Positions 41,298 through 52,711 are shown, numbered from the stretch's first letter. The stretch is DNA of 64,000 nucleotides from CAYPTB01 sp964413535 (GCA_964413535.1 CAYPTB010000066.1:35525-99524); one strand, 5' to 3'. A program made the numbers and translations. The notes: a model not told the origin generated them from the letters alone.

Positions 41298-41333
41298 GAG
41301 CTTTTGGCATGAGCCCTTGGCATGAGCCCTTGG
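41295..41333. repeat. three tandem 13-bp repeats over a start codon
   Basis: CATGAGCTTTTGG, CATGAGCCCTTGG, CATGAGCCCTTGG follow each other without gaps. On the sigma-gene strand each unit reads CCAAGGGCTCATG (CCAAAAGCTCATG in the last), giving three ATGs 13 bases apart. The last lies at the sigma start. The first ATG opens a nine-codon frame ending TGA near the sigma start. Unit number could vary by slippage and change the start context. Confidence 0.6.
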
Positions 41334-41454
41334 CGCGAGCGGCCGCCCTTCCCACACGATTCTCGGGAACTCTTGGTCCTCACCCCGGCGGAAGCGACCG
41401 CCTCGCCGCGAGCGCGTCCGGCGCGCGCCGGTCGGCAGCTAGGATTCGCCCCCG

Positions 41455-41988
41455 ATGGCGCAGTCGATCCGGGACTTCGAGGAGGGGGACGTCGGCCCTG
41501 CCTGTCGCTTGACGAACGAGTTCATCGAGCGCACCGCGATCCACTTCGCCATGCGGCCCGAGAGCGAGGACGAGTTCCGCGGCGCCTGGGAGGAGGGCCG
41601 GGCCCGCTACCCGTGGCTCGCGGCCGAGCTCGACGGTCGCTTCGCGGGCTATGCGAAGGCGGGCGTCTTCCGCTCGCGCGCCGCGTATGCCGCGACGGCC
41701 GAGACCGGCATCTACCTCGAGCGCGAGGCGCAGGGCCGCGGTCTCGGCCGCGCGCTCTACACGGAGCTCCTCGCGCAGTTGCGCGCGGCCGGCTTCCACA
41801 CCGCGATCGGCGGCATCGCGCTCCCGAACGACGTCTCGGTGCGCTTGCACGAGTCGCTCGGCTTCCGCCCCTGCGGCACGCTCCGCGAGGTCGGGCGCAA
41901 GTTCGAGCGCTGGCACGACCTCGGCTTCTGGCAACTCGTCTTCGAGGGAGCGCTCACCGAGCCACCGCCGCCGACGCGTTCGCGGTGA
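41455..41988 (+). CDS. GNAT acetyltransferase, phosphinothricin-acetyltransferase type
   Basis: A 177-residue GNAT enzyme. SIRDFEEGDVGPACRLTNEF is the typical start of the Pat/PAT family, followed by LAAELDGRFAGYAKAG. The acetyl-CoA site is ETGIYLEREAQGRGLGRALY with the Q/RxxGxG/A motif (QGRGLG). IALPNDVSVRLHESLGFRPC is the closing motif (N-x-x-S-x-x-L-H-E-x-x-G-F), and GRKFERWHDLGFWQL ends the core. The family N-acetylates phosphinothricin-like amines or methionine sulfoximine; the natural substrate here may differ. It diverges from the sigma-factor operon. Confidence 0.9.
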   Translation: MAQSIRDFEEGDVGPACRLTNEFIERTAIHFAMRPESEDEFRGAWEEGRARYPWLAAELDGRFAGYAKAGVFRSRAAYAATAETGIYLEREAQGRGLGRALYTELLAQLRAAGFHTAIGGIALPNDVSVRLHESLGFRPCGTLREVGRKFERWHDLGFWQLVFEGALTEPPPPTRSR

Positions 41989-42002
41989 CGGGACGAGCAA
42001 CC

Positions 42003-43043
42003 ATGAAGACCACTGCAATCGTGTCGATCCTCGTCGTGGCTAGCCCGGTGACGGTCCTTTCGCGAGAGCACGGCCAGCCAACCAGCAACCAACTCTCCTG
42101 CGTTTCGCGCGTGCAAGGCGGCGACGCCACCCCGCAGCAGAGCGGCGTCGTGGTTCTGGGGAAGCTCGTCGAGCCCCTTGTGCCCGTCGCGCTAGGCGGC
42201 CATTCCGCCGGAAGGCAAGCCATCACTGGGTTCGCGTCCGGGTCCGGGGACGGCGGGAGGCCCGTGCTGAACTCCGCTCACTACTACCAGGCTGTCAGTT
42301 ATGACAAGGGCGGCACTACGGTTACCGTGCTCGAGTCGGAGCGTTCACCCGACGACGGTCTTTGGCACGACACGGCGAGGTCGTACGCTACTGCATTTTC
42401 GATTGAATACGTTTCGTGGCGAACGGCGGACGAGCTCTACGTCTTTGGTGTTTCTCGGAACGCAGATGACGTGATAGAGAAGTGGACGATTACCGCTCTT
42501 GATGGAGAGTACAAAGCGGCCTTGGCGACATCGCCGACCGGGATTGGAACGCCGCGCTCTGGAGCACTCGATCTTTCTCTCGAGATTGTCGGAGGAGTCT
42601 TCGTTCCTCCGCCGCAGCGTCAGAGGACGTCCCAGCCGACGGATACACGAGAAGAGATCTATCGAGGAAGCGCTTTTGGTGGGACCGTATGCGCTGCCGT
42701 CGACCCCGACGGGAGGTTCCTCATTCTGCTCGGCAGGGATGAGCGCTCTTTGTATCAAGTCCCTCTCGCGGAGGGCGCATCGCCATCGGTTCTGTACACG
42801 ACTAACGAGATTCCTGACCTCGTGAAGATCGGCTCGATCGGTCGCGGTCTGCACAGTTCGGGGTCTCGTGCCTTGATCCTGACACCGGCAGGCAACCCGA
42901 ATTGGTTCGCGGCTCCCCTTCGTGTTCCAATTTTCGATGAGGACAATGACGGCGTCTTCGATTACTTCGTGGCACTGACCCTAGAGCAATGGGATGCGTC
43001 GTTGGCCGACACGTGGATCGACGACTATTGCAACTACTATTAG
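42003..43043 (+). CDS. secreted protein of unknown function
   Basis: A 346-residue protein with a signal peptide (MKTTAIVSILVVASPVTVLS). It starts 15 bases after the acetyltransferase stop on the same strand, so it is probably cotranscribed. The mature part is beta-rich (RSYATAFSIEYVSWRTADEL, VFGVSRNADDVIEKWTITAL, GGTVCAAVDPDGRFLILLGR), suggesting a WD- or propeller-like domain, and it ends in an acidic Asp/Tyr-rich tail, DEDNDGVFDYFVALTLEQWD. I recognise no family. The D-x-D-x-D-G segment may bind calcium. Confidence 0.6.
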   Translation: MKTTAIVSILVVASPVTVLSREHGQPTSNQLSCVSRVQGGDATPQQSGVVVLGKLVEPLVPVALGGHSAGRQAITGFASGSGDGGRPVLNSAHYYQAVSYDKGGTTVTVLESERSPDDGLWHDTARSYATAFSIEYVSWRTADELYVFGVSRNADDVIEKWTITALDGEYKAALATSPTGIGTPRSGALDLSLEIVGGVFVPPPQRQRTSQPTDTREEIYRGSAFGGTVCAAVDPDGRFLILLGRDERSLYQVPLAEGASPSVLYTTNEIPDLVKIGSIGRGLHSSGSRALILTPAGNPNWFAAPLRVPIFDEDNDGVFDYFVALTLEQWDASLADTWIDDYCNYY

Positions 43044-43128
43044 GCGACGCGGACGGTAGCGAGAGTCTCCGCGTCCCGCAGGCGCGCTCGACGAGGTGAT
43101 TCGAGAGCCCTCGAGAACGGCGACGCAC

Positions 43129-43941
43129 TCACTTGGAATCGGGGCCGGGCGCGCGCCGCAATAGGTCCGTCCAGCGCTTCCAGGCTTCCTCGCGCGCCCG
43201 CACGTCCGCGGGCGACGCGTCGCTCGCTTCGCCGGAGCGCAGGAAGCCGTGGCCGGCGCCCGCGTAGACCTCGGGCTCGAAACGCTTGCCGGCCTTCTCC
43301 ATCGCGGCCTTGGTCGCGGGCACGGTCTCCGTGATGCGCGCGTCGTTCTCGCCGTAGAAGCCGTACACCGGACACGCGATGGACGCGAGCTTCGCTGCGT
43401 CCCGCGGCGGACTGCCGTAGAAGACGAAGGCCGCCGCGAGCGACTCGCGCGCGCCCGCGTACTCGAAAGCCTGCGCGCCGCCCCAGCAGAAGCCGGCCAC
43501 GGAGAGCACGCCGTTCACCGCCGGGAGGGAGAGCGCGCGGTCGGCGACCGCGTCGAGGTCGGCCCGGACCTCGTCCGCGTCGAGGGCGTAGATCGCCTTC
43601 GTCGCCGCGTCCACGCCGGCGAACGCCTCGGTGCCGCCCCCGTCCGGACCCGCGCCGGAGAGCAGGTCCGGCGCGAGCGCCACGAAGCCTTCCTCCGCCA
43701 AGCGGTCCGCGACCGCGCGCACCCAGTCCGTGAGCCCCTTGTTCTCGTGGATCACGAGCACGGCCGGCGCCTGGGTCTTCGCTTGCGGATACGCCACGAA
43801 GCAGCGCACCGTCCGCCCGCCGCGCTCCACGTCGATCCACTCGTGGTGGCGCGGCGAGGCTTCGAGCCGCGTCTTCACGGGATCCTGGACGACGGCGACC
43901 GGTGAAGTGCACGAGAGCGCGAGGACGAGCAACGAGAGCAT
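43129..43941 (-). CDS. dienelactone hydrolase family protein, exported
   Basis: A 270-residue alpha/beta hydrolase with a signal peptide (MLSLLVLALSCTSPVAVVQ) whose Cys might make it a lipoprotein. The dienelactone hydrolase triad is visible: LSVAGFCWGGAQAFEY provides the nucleophile Cys, YGFYGENDARIT the Asp, and YAGAGHGFLRSGE the His. APAVLVIHENKGLTDWVRA carries the expected Glu near the active site. It should hydrolyse small lactones or esters outside the cytoplasm. The opposite strand upstream holds nothing clear. Confidence 0.85.
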   Translation of the reverse strand: MLSLLVLALSCTSPVAVVQDPVKTRLEASPRHHEWIDVERGGRTVRCFVAYPQAKTQAPAVLVIHENKGLTDWVRAVADRLAEEGFVALAPDLLSGAGPDGGGTEAFAGVDAATKAIYALDADEVRADLDAVADRALSLPAVNGVLSVAGFCWGGAQAFEYAGARESLAAAFVFYGSPPRDAAKLASIACPVYGFYGENDARITETVPATKAAMEKAGKRFEPEVYAGAGHGFLRSGEASDASPADVRAREEAWKRWTDLLRRAPGPDSK

Positions 43942-44401
43942 CGGATTCTCCTTGGGCTGGGACCGGCCATCCTAGCGAGACTCCGCACTCGTCCGACGCA
44001 CTGCAGCCGGCGCGACCTGCACGTCGGCTCGGATCGCTGCAACCCTCGCCGGCGACGCTCGAGAGGTTGCGGCGGACGCCGACGATCGAGGAACCGGAGC
44101 CTGGGGCGGCCGGCGAAGCTGCGCACCGGACGGCGAGCCGGTTGACCGCCGACCGCGATCGCTACGACACCCTCCGCAGGAAGTGCGACTCGCGGGGTCC
44201 CACTGCGCGCTCGAGAGCCGCCGTTCGATCCCTTCGCTCTCAGCGAGAAGTCCCGTGCGAGTCTCCTGCGCCCTTTCTCTGGCACCGCGCGCGCCCGAGC
44301 GCGGCGGATGGCACGCGCGGTGCCAGAGCGGTGCTCGAAGCGGGTCGCGCTCGGCTCGCCTCCGGAACGCAAGGCCGCGCCGCGGTCGAAGGCGAACTCC
44401 C
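43942..44401. other. divergent intergenic region
   Basis: About 460 bases between the hydrolase gene and the ASPIC/UnbV gene. The frame of the latter is open through most of it, but its translation is arginine/serine-rich before the signal peptide. I see no motif or repeat. Confidence 0.4.
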
Positions 44402-46777
44402 TTGGATCGCACGACACAGGAATCGCGCACGCACGCCTCGGCCGAGAAGCGAGCGGCGCGCCGGCGCGCGGGCAGCGTGGCAGCGGGGCTCGCGCTCGTC
44501 TCGCTCGCGGCCTCGGCGCTCGCGTGCGATGGGGCTCTGCCGCGCGCGAAAGGGGGGAAGGCCGAGTCAAGCACGCCGGCGCAGCGGTCGTCCAAAGCCG
44601 CGAAGCGCGAACGGCGCGCGCCTCCTGCGGGCTGGATCCCCCAGCGGCCCGAGTTCGAGGAGCTCGCACGCGAGCTCGGCGAGAGCGCGAACCCGATCGG
44701 CGGCCGCGAGCGCATCGACGAGATCGAGGCGAAGCTCGCGAGGCCCGGCATCACGGAGCTCGAGCGCGCGCAGCTCGAGTGCATGGTCGCGCTGGATCAC
44801 CTGCGTCTGGGCGACGTCGACACGGCGCTCGAGCTCCTGGACGCGAAGCTCGCGGCCGTGCGCGAGAGGCCGCGGCTCGCGTTCCTCCTGCCCGAGCTCC
44901 ACCGCGTGCGCGCGCTCTGCCACCTGCGCGCCGCGGAGGTGGAGAACTGCATCGAGAGGCACAACCGCTCCTGCTGCATCTTCCCGCTCGCGGACGGAGG
45001 CATCCACACGGTCGACGAGGCGGCGCGGTCGGCCAAGGCCGACTTGCTCGAGTACCTGAACGCCACGCAGCCGAGCACGGCTTCGACCAACGCCGCGAAC
45101 CCGTACGTCGCGTCGACCTGGCTCCTGAACGTGATGTGCATGGCGCTCGACGAGTATCCCGACGGCGTTCCGAAGAAGTTCCTCGTCCCGCCGCGGGCCT
45201 TCGCGTCGGAGTACGAGCTCGGGCGCTTCGTGGACGTCGCGCCCGAGCTCGGCCTCGACTGCTTCGACCTCGCCGGGGGCGTGATCGTCGACGACTTCGA
45301 CGGCGACCTCCTGTTCGACGTCGTGGCGTCCACCTGCGACTTCGCCGGGCCGATGAAGGCCTTCCGGAACGAGGGCGACGGCACCTTCGCGGACGCGTCG
45401 GCCGACTGGAGGCTCGACGACCAACTGGGCGGCCTCAACATCGTCGGCGGCGACTACGACAACGACGGAGCGCTCGACATCTTCGTGCCGCGCGGCGGTT
45501 GGATGCTCGAAGCCGGCCGCGTGCGCCGCTCGCTCCTGCGCAACGAGGGCGACGGGAGCTTCACCGACGTGTCGCGCGCGGCGGGCGTCGCGGAGCCGCG
45601 CTCGCCGACGCAGACCGCGGTGTGGGCCGACTTCGACGACGACGGGTGGCTCGACCTGTTCGTGGGCAACGAGTCGAGCCAGGGCGTGGTCGAGAACGGT
45701 TCGAGCTTCCCCTGCAACCTGTTCCGAAACCGAGCGGACGGTACGTTCGAGGACGTGGCGGCCGCGGCGGGCGTGACGAACGATCGCTACACCAAGGGCG
45801 CCGCGGCCGGCGACTACGACGGCGACGGCGACATGGACCTGTACTGCTCGAACCTCGACGTGAACCGCCTGTACCGGAACGACGGCGACCTGACGTTCGA
45901 GGACGTCGCCGTGGAGCTCGGCGTCCAGTATCCCGTGCACAGGAGCTTCGCCACGTGGTTCTTCGACTACGACAACGACGGCGAGCTCGACCTGTGGGCC
46001 AGCGGCTACAACGCGACGGCGTCCGACTCCGTCCTCGGGTACATGGGCCAGGGCGACCTCGAGCGCCGGACGTACCTGTACCGCAACGAAGGGAACGGGA
46101 AGCTCACCGACGTCTCGCGCAAGGTGGGCCTCGGACGCGTGTGGCTCCCGATGGGCGCGAACTTCGGCGACTTCGACAACGACGGTTGGCTCGACGTGTA
46201 CCTCGGCACCGGCGATCCGAACTTCGAGGCGATCCTGCCCAACGTGGCGCTGCGCAACGACCGCGGCCGGCGCTTCCAGGACGTCACGCAGTCGAGCGGC
46301 CTGGGGCACCTGCAGAAGGGGCACGGCATCGGCTTCGCGGACATCGATCAGGACGGCGACCAGGACATCTACCACTCGCTGGGCGGCTTCCTGCCGGCCG
46401 ACGGGTTCCGAAACGCGCTCTTCTTGAACCCCGGCCACGGGAACCACTCGATCGGGATCGAGCTCCGCGGCGTGCAGACGAACCGGCAGGGCGTGGGCGC
46501 GCGGCTCGCGCTGGTGCTCGACACGCCGAGCGGCCGCCGCGAGCTGCACCGCGCGCCGGGTTGTGTGAGCAGCTTCGGCGGCTCGCCGCGGCGCCAGGAA
46601 GTCGGGCTCGGCGACGCGACGGCCATCGCGAAGATCGAGGTCTTCTGGCCGACGTCCGGCATCCGCCAGACGCTCACCGGCGTGCCGCTGGACGGTCTGA
46701 TCCGCATCACCGAGGGCGTCGAGGGCTTCGAAGAGCTCGCGTACGAGCCGATCGAGCTCGACGTCGGGAGCGAGTGA
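44402..46777 (+). CDS. secreted ASPIC/UnbV FG-GAP (VCBS) repeat lipoprotein
   Basis: A 791-residue protein. I start it at TTG 44402 (GAAGGCGA ahead) because the signal peptide then reads AGSVAAGLALVSLAASALAC with lipobox SALAC; earlier in-frame starts would add about 70 arginine-rich residues. Residues 60-250 are helical. From about 280 a propeller of calcium-type repeats follows: DFDGDLLFDVVAST, DYDNDGALDIFVPRGG, DFDDDGWLDLFVGNE, DYDGDGDMDLYCSN, DYDNDGELDLWASGY, DFDNDGWLDVYLG and DIDQDGDQDIYHS. The C-terminal 100 residues are the ASPIC/UnbV domain (IGIELRGVQTNRQGVGARLA). Such proteins are exported and abundant in Planctomycetota; their roles are unknown. Confidence 0.8.
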   Translation: MDRTTQESRTHASAEKRAARRRAGSVAAGLALVSLAASALACDGALPRAKGGKAESSTPAQRSSKAAKRERRAPPAGWIPQRPEFEELARELGESANPIGGRERIDEIEAKLARPGITELERAQLECMVALDHLRLGDVDTALELLDAKLAAVRERPRLAFLLPELHRVRALCHLRAAEVENCIERHNRSCCIFPLADGGIHTVDEAARSAKADLLEYLNATQPSTASTNAANPYVASTWLLNVMCMALDEYPDGVPKKFLVPPRAFASEYELGRFVDVAPELGLDCFDLAGGVIVDDFDGDLLFDVVASTCDFAGPMKAFRNEGDGTFADASADWRLDDQLGGLNIVGGDYDNDGALDIFVPRGGWMLEAGRVRRSLLRNEGDGSFTDVSRAAGVAEPRSPTQTAVWADFDDDGWLDLFVGNESSQGVVENGSSFPCNLFRNRADGTFEDVAAAAGVTNDRYTKGAAAGDYDGDGDMDLYCSNLDVNRLYRNDGDLTFEDVAVELGVQYPVHRSFATWFFDYDNDGELDLWASGYNATASDSVLGYMGQGDLERRTYLYRNEGNGKLTDVSRKVGLGRVWLPMGANFGDFDNDGWLDVYLGTGDPNFEAILPNVALRNDRGRRFQDVTQSSGLGHLQKGHGIGFADIDQDGDQDIYHSLGGFLPADGFRNALFLNPGHGNHSIGIELRGVQTNRQGVGARLALVLDTPSGRRELHRAPGCVSSFGGSPRRQEVGLGDATAIAKIEVFWPTSGIRQTLTGVPLDGLIRITEGVEGFEELAYEPIELDVGSE

Positions 46778-47304
46778 ACGCCGGCTCGCGCGGTTCGAAG
46801 CGGGATGCCTACGGCTCGATTCGCACGGAGCACGGGGGACGAGCGGCGCCCGCCGCCGGCGCAGGCCTCCGGAGGCCTCGGAACCACCGCGACCGGCTGG
46901 CACGATCCCTGCTCTATCTCTTATGGGGAAACTCTCCGAGGGGTCGTCGAGGCCAGGGGTGGCCGGAACGACATGCATGAGGTGGTCGTCGCGCGGCTCT
47001 GAGCCGTGACGACCACCGCATCATTTAAGGGGAGCACGCTCGATCGTCCCTCGCTGCTACGGCGCGTCCTGGATCTCGCGACGACGCCGATCCATCTCGG
47101 CGGCGCCGGTGCTGCGCCGCTAGGCCGCGGATGCCGAGTAGGTAGCCCGAGCTCGGCTCGGGAACGATCGGGGTTCACTGGGAGCTCGCATCGCTGGAGC
47201 GCGCGGCGTCGCGAGCGCTCGTTCGTTCGAACGCACGAGCGGCCCCGGGGGAGCGCTGCCGCGATGGCACCGCGGTCGGACGGGGCCTATCCTCTTCGCC
47301 CCCG
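46778..47304. other. gene-free stretch with a large palindrome
   Basis: About 530 bases with no supported gene between two rightward genes. The main structure in it is a perfect 10-bp inverted repeat at 46981-47017 listed separately. The upstream half contains no ribosome binding site or coding pattern. Confidence 0.4.
46981..47017. other. 37-base nested palindrome (hairpin or operator)
   Basis: GGTGGTCGTC (46981-46990) pairs perfectly with GACGACCACC (47008-47017). Inside it, CGGCT and AGCCG (46994-46998 and 47002-47006) pair around CTG. Two nested stems separated by a small bulge make a strong hairpin on either strand. No T-run follows on either side, so a classic rho-independent terminator is doubtful. 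An operator, a 5'UTR element or a transcriptional pause are alternatives. Confidence 0.55.
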
Positions 47305-49242
<1,938 letters not shown>

Positions 49243-49404
49243 TGCCGTAGGAGGCGCGCGGCTGTCGTCTCGGTGCCGCTCGCCCCGTTCGGTCTCCGGC
49301 GACCGGCGCGTCGCGAAGCTCGACCTTTTCCGCTCGACCGCCGGATTCCGCGTATTCTCGTCAACGCTCGCTCGCGCGCGGCATGCAAGCGCGCGGACGA
49401 AGCG

Positions 49405-52400
49405 ATGGGTCCCTCACCCGAAGAGCGACAGGGAGCGGAGCTCCTGCGTCACGCGGCTTGGATCCGCCGGCTGGCCATTGGGCTGGCGGGGGATGCGGCG
49501 CTGGCGGACGACCTGGTCCAGGACACGTGGCTCGCGGCCTTGCGGCGTCCGCCGTCGGCCGATCGGCCGCTCACGCCGTGGCTCGCCGCCGTGCTGCGCA
49601 ACGCGGCGCGGCAGGCCTTCCGCAGCGGGGCGCGCCGCAGCGCTCGGCAGGCGGAAGCGCGCGCGCGGGCGCCGGTCGCCGGACCCGAGGAGCTGGCCGA
49701 GCGCTTGGACGTCGAGCGGCGTCTGACGGACGAGTTGGCGCGGCTCGACGAGCCGTTCCGCTCGACCCTGATGCTGCGCTACTACGAGGGACTCGAGCCC
49801 AGCGAGATCGCGCGTCGGCAGGGTTTGCCGGCCGGGACCGTGCGCTGGCGCGTCAAGCGCGGGCTCGCGCTCCTGCGCGAGCGCCTCGACGACCGCTTCG
49901 GCGAGCACGCGCAATGGAGCGCGCTGCTCCTGTCCTTCGCGCGGCCCGACCTACGCGTGCCCGAAGTGGGCACGGCCACGGCCGTCCTTCCAGGAGCTCT
50001 GGCGATGCATGCACTCACGAAGATCGGGATCGGCGCGGCCGCGGTCGTCGCCCTGGCGGCCGGCCTGCACCTCGCGGGCGCGTTGCCGGAATCGATTTGG
50101 CCCCTTGGACGCGAGGCGCCGCTCGCGCTCGCGATGCGACCGCTCGCGCCCGAGCCGGAGGAAGGCCCGAGGGATGCGGCCGAACCCCTGCGGGCTGCCG
50201 TCTCGGCGCGCGAGGCCGTTCGACCGCCGCCCACGCCCGACCCGGTGGTCGCGCAGGCGCCCGCGGCGATCTGCGCGGTCGAAGCGCGCGCGGTGGACCC
50301 TTTCGGCGCGCCGATCGCGGACGCGCGGCTGCGCCTGGTCGACGAGGATGCGCCGGCTTCGACGGACGCTTCGCCGACTTCGACGCGCGCTGAGCGCGAC
50401 GGCCACCTGCGCCTCGAGCTCTCGCACGCGCGTTCCGAGACGTCCGTTCGGCTCGCGCTCGGCGCGCGGGGCTACGCCGCGCGCGGCTTCGTTGCGGTGT
50501 TGCGCGCCGGCGAGACGACCCATCTCGGCACGGTCGAGTTGGCGCCGGGCGGCGCGGTCTCCGGCTTCGTGCGCGACGCGCAGGGGCTCGCGTTGGCGGA
50601 GGTCGAGGTGACGATCGGCGCGGCGAACGCGGCGCGCTCGGAGCTCGAGGAGCTGCGCCTGCATCCGGCGGAAGAAGTCGTACCCGCGGCGCGCACGGAT
50701 TCCGATGGCGCTTTCCTGCTCGAAGGCGTCACGACCGGCTACGTGCGCGTGTGGGCGCGCCGCGCGGGCTACTTGGGCACGTACAGCGCGCCGGTGGAGA
50801 TCCGCGCGGGGCAGGAGAGCTACGGACTCGAGCTCGTGCTGGAATCGCTCTCGTCCACGAATCGCATCGCCGGCGTGGTGCTGGATCCTTCGAACGCGCC
50901 CGTGCCGGGCGCCGAGCTCGACTACCGCTACTCCGCGCGAGCGGGCGCCGTCATGACGGCCGGCGATCGGCTGGCCGACGGACGCGGCCGTTTCGAGTTC
51001 CTCGTGCCGCAGGACGCCGAGCTGTGGATCACGGCCAGCGATCCGGAGGGGCGCTTCTCACCGGACTCGGCCTCCGGCGTCCGCACGGGATCGGGCGAGC
51101 TCGTCCTGCGCCTCGCGCGCGCGGAGCCCGTCGAGCTCGTGGTGACCGACGCAGGCGGCGCGCCCGTCACGCGCTACGCGTTCGAGGTGCTCTCCGCCGA
51201 CGGTCGCACTCAGTCCCAGGGGCAGTCGCGCGGCGAGCACGAGGGCGGCTCCGTCGTGCTCCGCCTACCGTCCGAGCCCTTCCTCCTGCGCGTCGACGCG
51301 GCCGGCTTCGAGCTCGCCGAGGTCGGCCCGCTCGAGCCCGCGGGCCTTCCGCGTCCGCTGCGCGTGTCGCTCGTGCCGGTGCCCGGTCTGCACGGCCGCG
51401 TGACGCACGACGGCGTCGGCGTCGCAGCGGCCGACGTGAGCTTGCAGGCGCTCGTCCCGCCCGGTCTCTTTGTCGCGAAGAACGGCTTCCGGACGCTCGT
51501 CGAGAGCGCGAGCGAGACCGTGCGCACCGACGCCGACGGCCGCTTCCTCCTCACGCCGCGCACGCCCGGCGCCTTTGTCGTGCGCGCGGAGCACGCCGGG
51601 CTCGCGCCGGCCGTGAGCGCCGTCCTCGAGCTCGGGCCGAGCCTGCGCGGGCCAGAGGTCGAGCTCGAGCTCACGCCCGGGGGCGCGATCGAAGGCCGCG
51701 TGGTGAAGCTCGACCGCACCGATCCCGCCGGCACGATCGTCGGGCTCACGCGCGGTGACGGCCAGGACCGCACGCTGCGCGTCGGTCCCGACGGCGCCTA
51801 CCGCTTCGAGCGCCTGACTCCCGGACCGTGGAGCGTGATCGAGTGCCGGGAGGAGATCCAGCCGGGCATGACCGTCACGAACACTTCCGACCGCCCGCGC
51901 GGCGCGCCCGAGATCGAGTGGACGTGCGACGTGCAGGCGGGACGCACGACGCGCTACGACCTCGTGATCGGGGACCCGGAGGCGTGCGTCCTCGACGGTC
52001 GCCTGCGGATCGACGGGCGCGCGCCGCTCGCGTGGAGCGCGGCCCTGGCGGAGGGCGACGACGTGTTCGAGATCCCGGACGAGAATCGCCTTTCGATCGG
52101 TCCGGGCGGAGCCTTCCGGCTGGCGCGGTCGGAGCCCGGGCGCTATCGGCTGGTCTTGAGCGGAGGCTCGCAGGAGGGCAACGAGCGGCTCCTCTTCGAC
52201 GTCGTGCACCTCGAGCCGGGCGCCGTCGTGTGGGAGCTCGACCTCGAGACCGGCACGCTCGAGATCGACGGCGTGCCCGCGTGGGACGGCGAGGGGATCC
52301 CGGCCTTCGTGCACGTGTGGGACGGACCGGGCCGCGTGAAGCTGCTCACGGTCCTCGCCGGCGACGCGGACGGCCACGTCACGCTGCGGTCGATCCCGGC

Positions 52401-52515
52401 CGGAAAGGGCCGCATCGTGCGGCCCGACCTGAGCACGCTCGACCTCGACCACTGGCCGCTCGTCACGGAGGTCGAAGTCCGAAGCGGCGGCTCGGTGCAC
52501 GCCCGCCTGCCGTGA
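49405..52515 (+). CDS. ECF sigma factor fused to a membrane span and carboxypeptidase-like beta domains
   Basis: A 1036-residue protein starting at ATG 49405. Region 2: residues 13-70 (LLRHAAWIRRLAIGLAGD, ALADDLVQDTWLAAL, PWLAAVLRNAARQAF). Region 4: residues 108-165 (LTDELARLDEPFRSTLML, RYYEGLEPSEIARRQGLPA, RWRVKRGLALLRERL). A membrane span at 203-225 (ALTKIGIGAAAVVALAAGLH). Then about 800 residues of carboxypeptidase regulatory-like repeats, such as AVDPFGAPIADARLRLVDE, GFVRDAQGLALAEVEVTIG and AGVVLDPSNAPVPGAELDY. It shares architecture with 27339-29804 but little sequence beyond the motifs, so the fusion is a recurring design. The expected topology is sigma in the cytoplasm and beta domains outside. 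Confidence 0.8.
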   Translation: MGPSPEERQGAELLRHAAWIRRLAIGLAGDAALADDLVQDTWLAALRRPPSADRPLTPWLAAVLRNAARQAFRSGARRSARQAEARARAPVAGPEELAERLDVERRLTDELARLDEPFRSTLMLRYYEGLEPSEIARRQGLPAGTVRWRVKRGLALLRERLDDRFGEHAQWSALLLSFARPDLRVPEVGTATAVLPGALAMHALTKIGIGAAAVVALAAGLHLAGALPESIWPLGREAPLALAMRPLAPEPEEGPRDAAEPLRAAVSAREAVRPPPTPDPVVAQAPAAICAVEARAVDPFGAPIADARLRLVDEDAPASTDASPTSTRAERDGHLRLELSHARSETSVRLALGARGYAARGFVAVLRAGETTHLGTVELAPGGAVSGFVRDAQGLALAEVEVTIGAANAARSELEELRLHPAEEVVPAARTDSDGAFLLEGVTTGYVRVWARRAGYLGTYSAPVEIRAGQESYGLELVLESLSSTNRIAGVVLDPSNAPVPGAELDYRYSARAGAVMTAGDRLADGRGRFEFLVPQDAELWITASDPEGRFSPDSASGVRTGSGELVLRLARAEPVELVVTDAGGAPVTRYAFEVLSADGRTQSQGQSRGEHEGGSVVLRLPSEPFLLRVDAAGFELAEVGPLEPAGLPRPLRVSLVPVPGLHGRVTHDGVGVAAADVSLQALVPPGLFVAKNGFRTLVESASETVRTDADGRFLLTPRTPGAFVVRAEHAGLAPAVSAVLELGPSLRGPEVELELTPGGAIEGRVVKLDRTDPAGTIVGLTRGDGQDRTLRVGPDGAYRFERLTPGPWSVIECREEIQPGMTVTNTSDRPRGAPEIEWTCDVQAGRTTRYDLVIGDPEACVLDGRLRIDGRAPLAWSAALAEGDDVFEIPDENRLSIGPGGAFRLARSEPGRYRLVLSGGSQEGNERLLFDVVHLEPGAVVWELDLETGTLEIDGVPAWDGEGIPAFVHVWDGPGRVKLLTVLAGDADGHVTLRSIPAGKGRIVRPDLSTLDLDHWPLVTEVEVRSGGSVHARLP

Positions 52516-52676
52516 TCGAGAGCGCCGGCTCGATTCGAAGGAGTAGCGCGAGACTGTGACACCGCTGGTCACCGCCCGCGGCGAAGGGAGGCGGCGGCGA
52601 CAGGCCGGCACGCGAGGCCGCTGGCGGTCCCCGCGGGGGCGAGAGCCGCGGCTGCGTACCCGGCATGAACCGTGAC

Positions 52677-52705
52677 TTGACGGGAATTGTACATTTCCTT
52701 ATCAG
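52677..52705 (+). promoter_or_regulatory. candidate sigma-70-like promoter for the TPR/ASPIC operon
   Basis: TTGACG (52677-52682), 17 bases, TATCAG (52700-52705). A transcript from here would start near 52711-52713, essentially at the GTG of the TPR lipoprotein, so the mRNA would be leaderless. The segment is AT-rich relative to its surroundings. Confidence 0.45.
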
Positions 52706-52711
52706 GGAGGC

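Noticed and set aside
44567..46978. Long open frames antisense to and in other frames of the ASPIC/UnbV gene
   Set aside because: The calcium-repeat and ASPIC/UnbV motifs are only in the sense frame starting at 44402. The other frames have no recognisable pattern.
46981..47017. Standard rho-independent terminator
   Set aside because: The hairpin is strong, but neither strand shows a following T-run.
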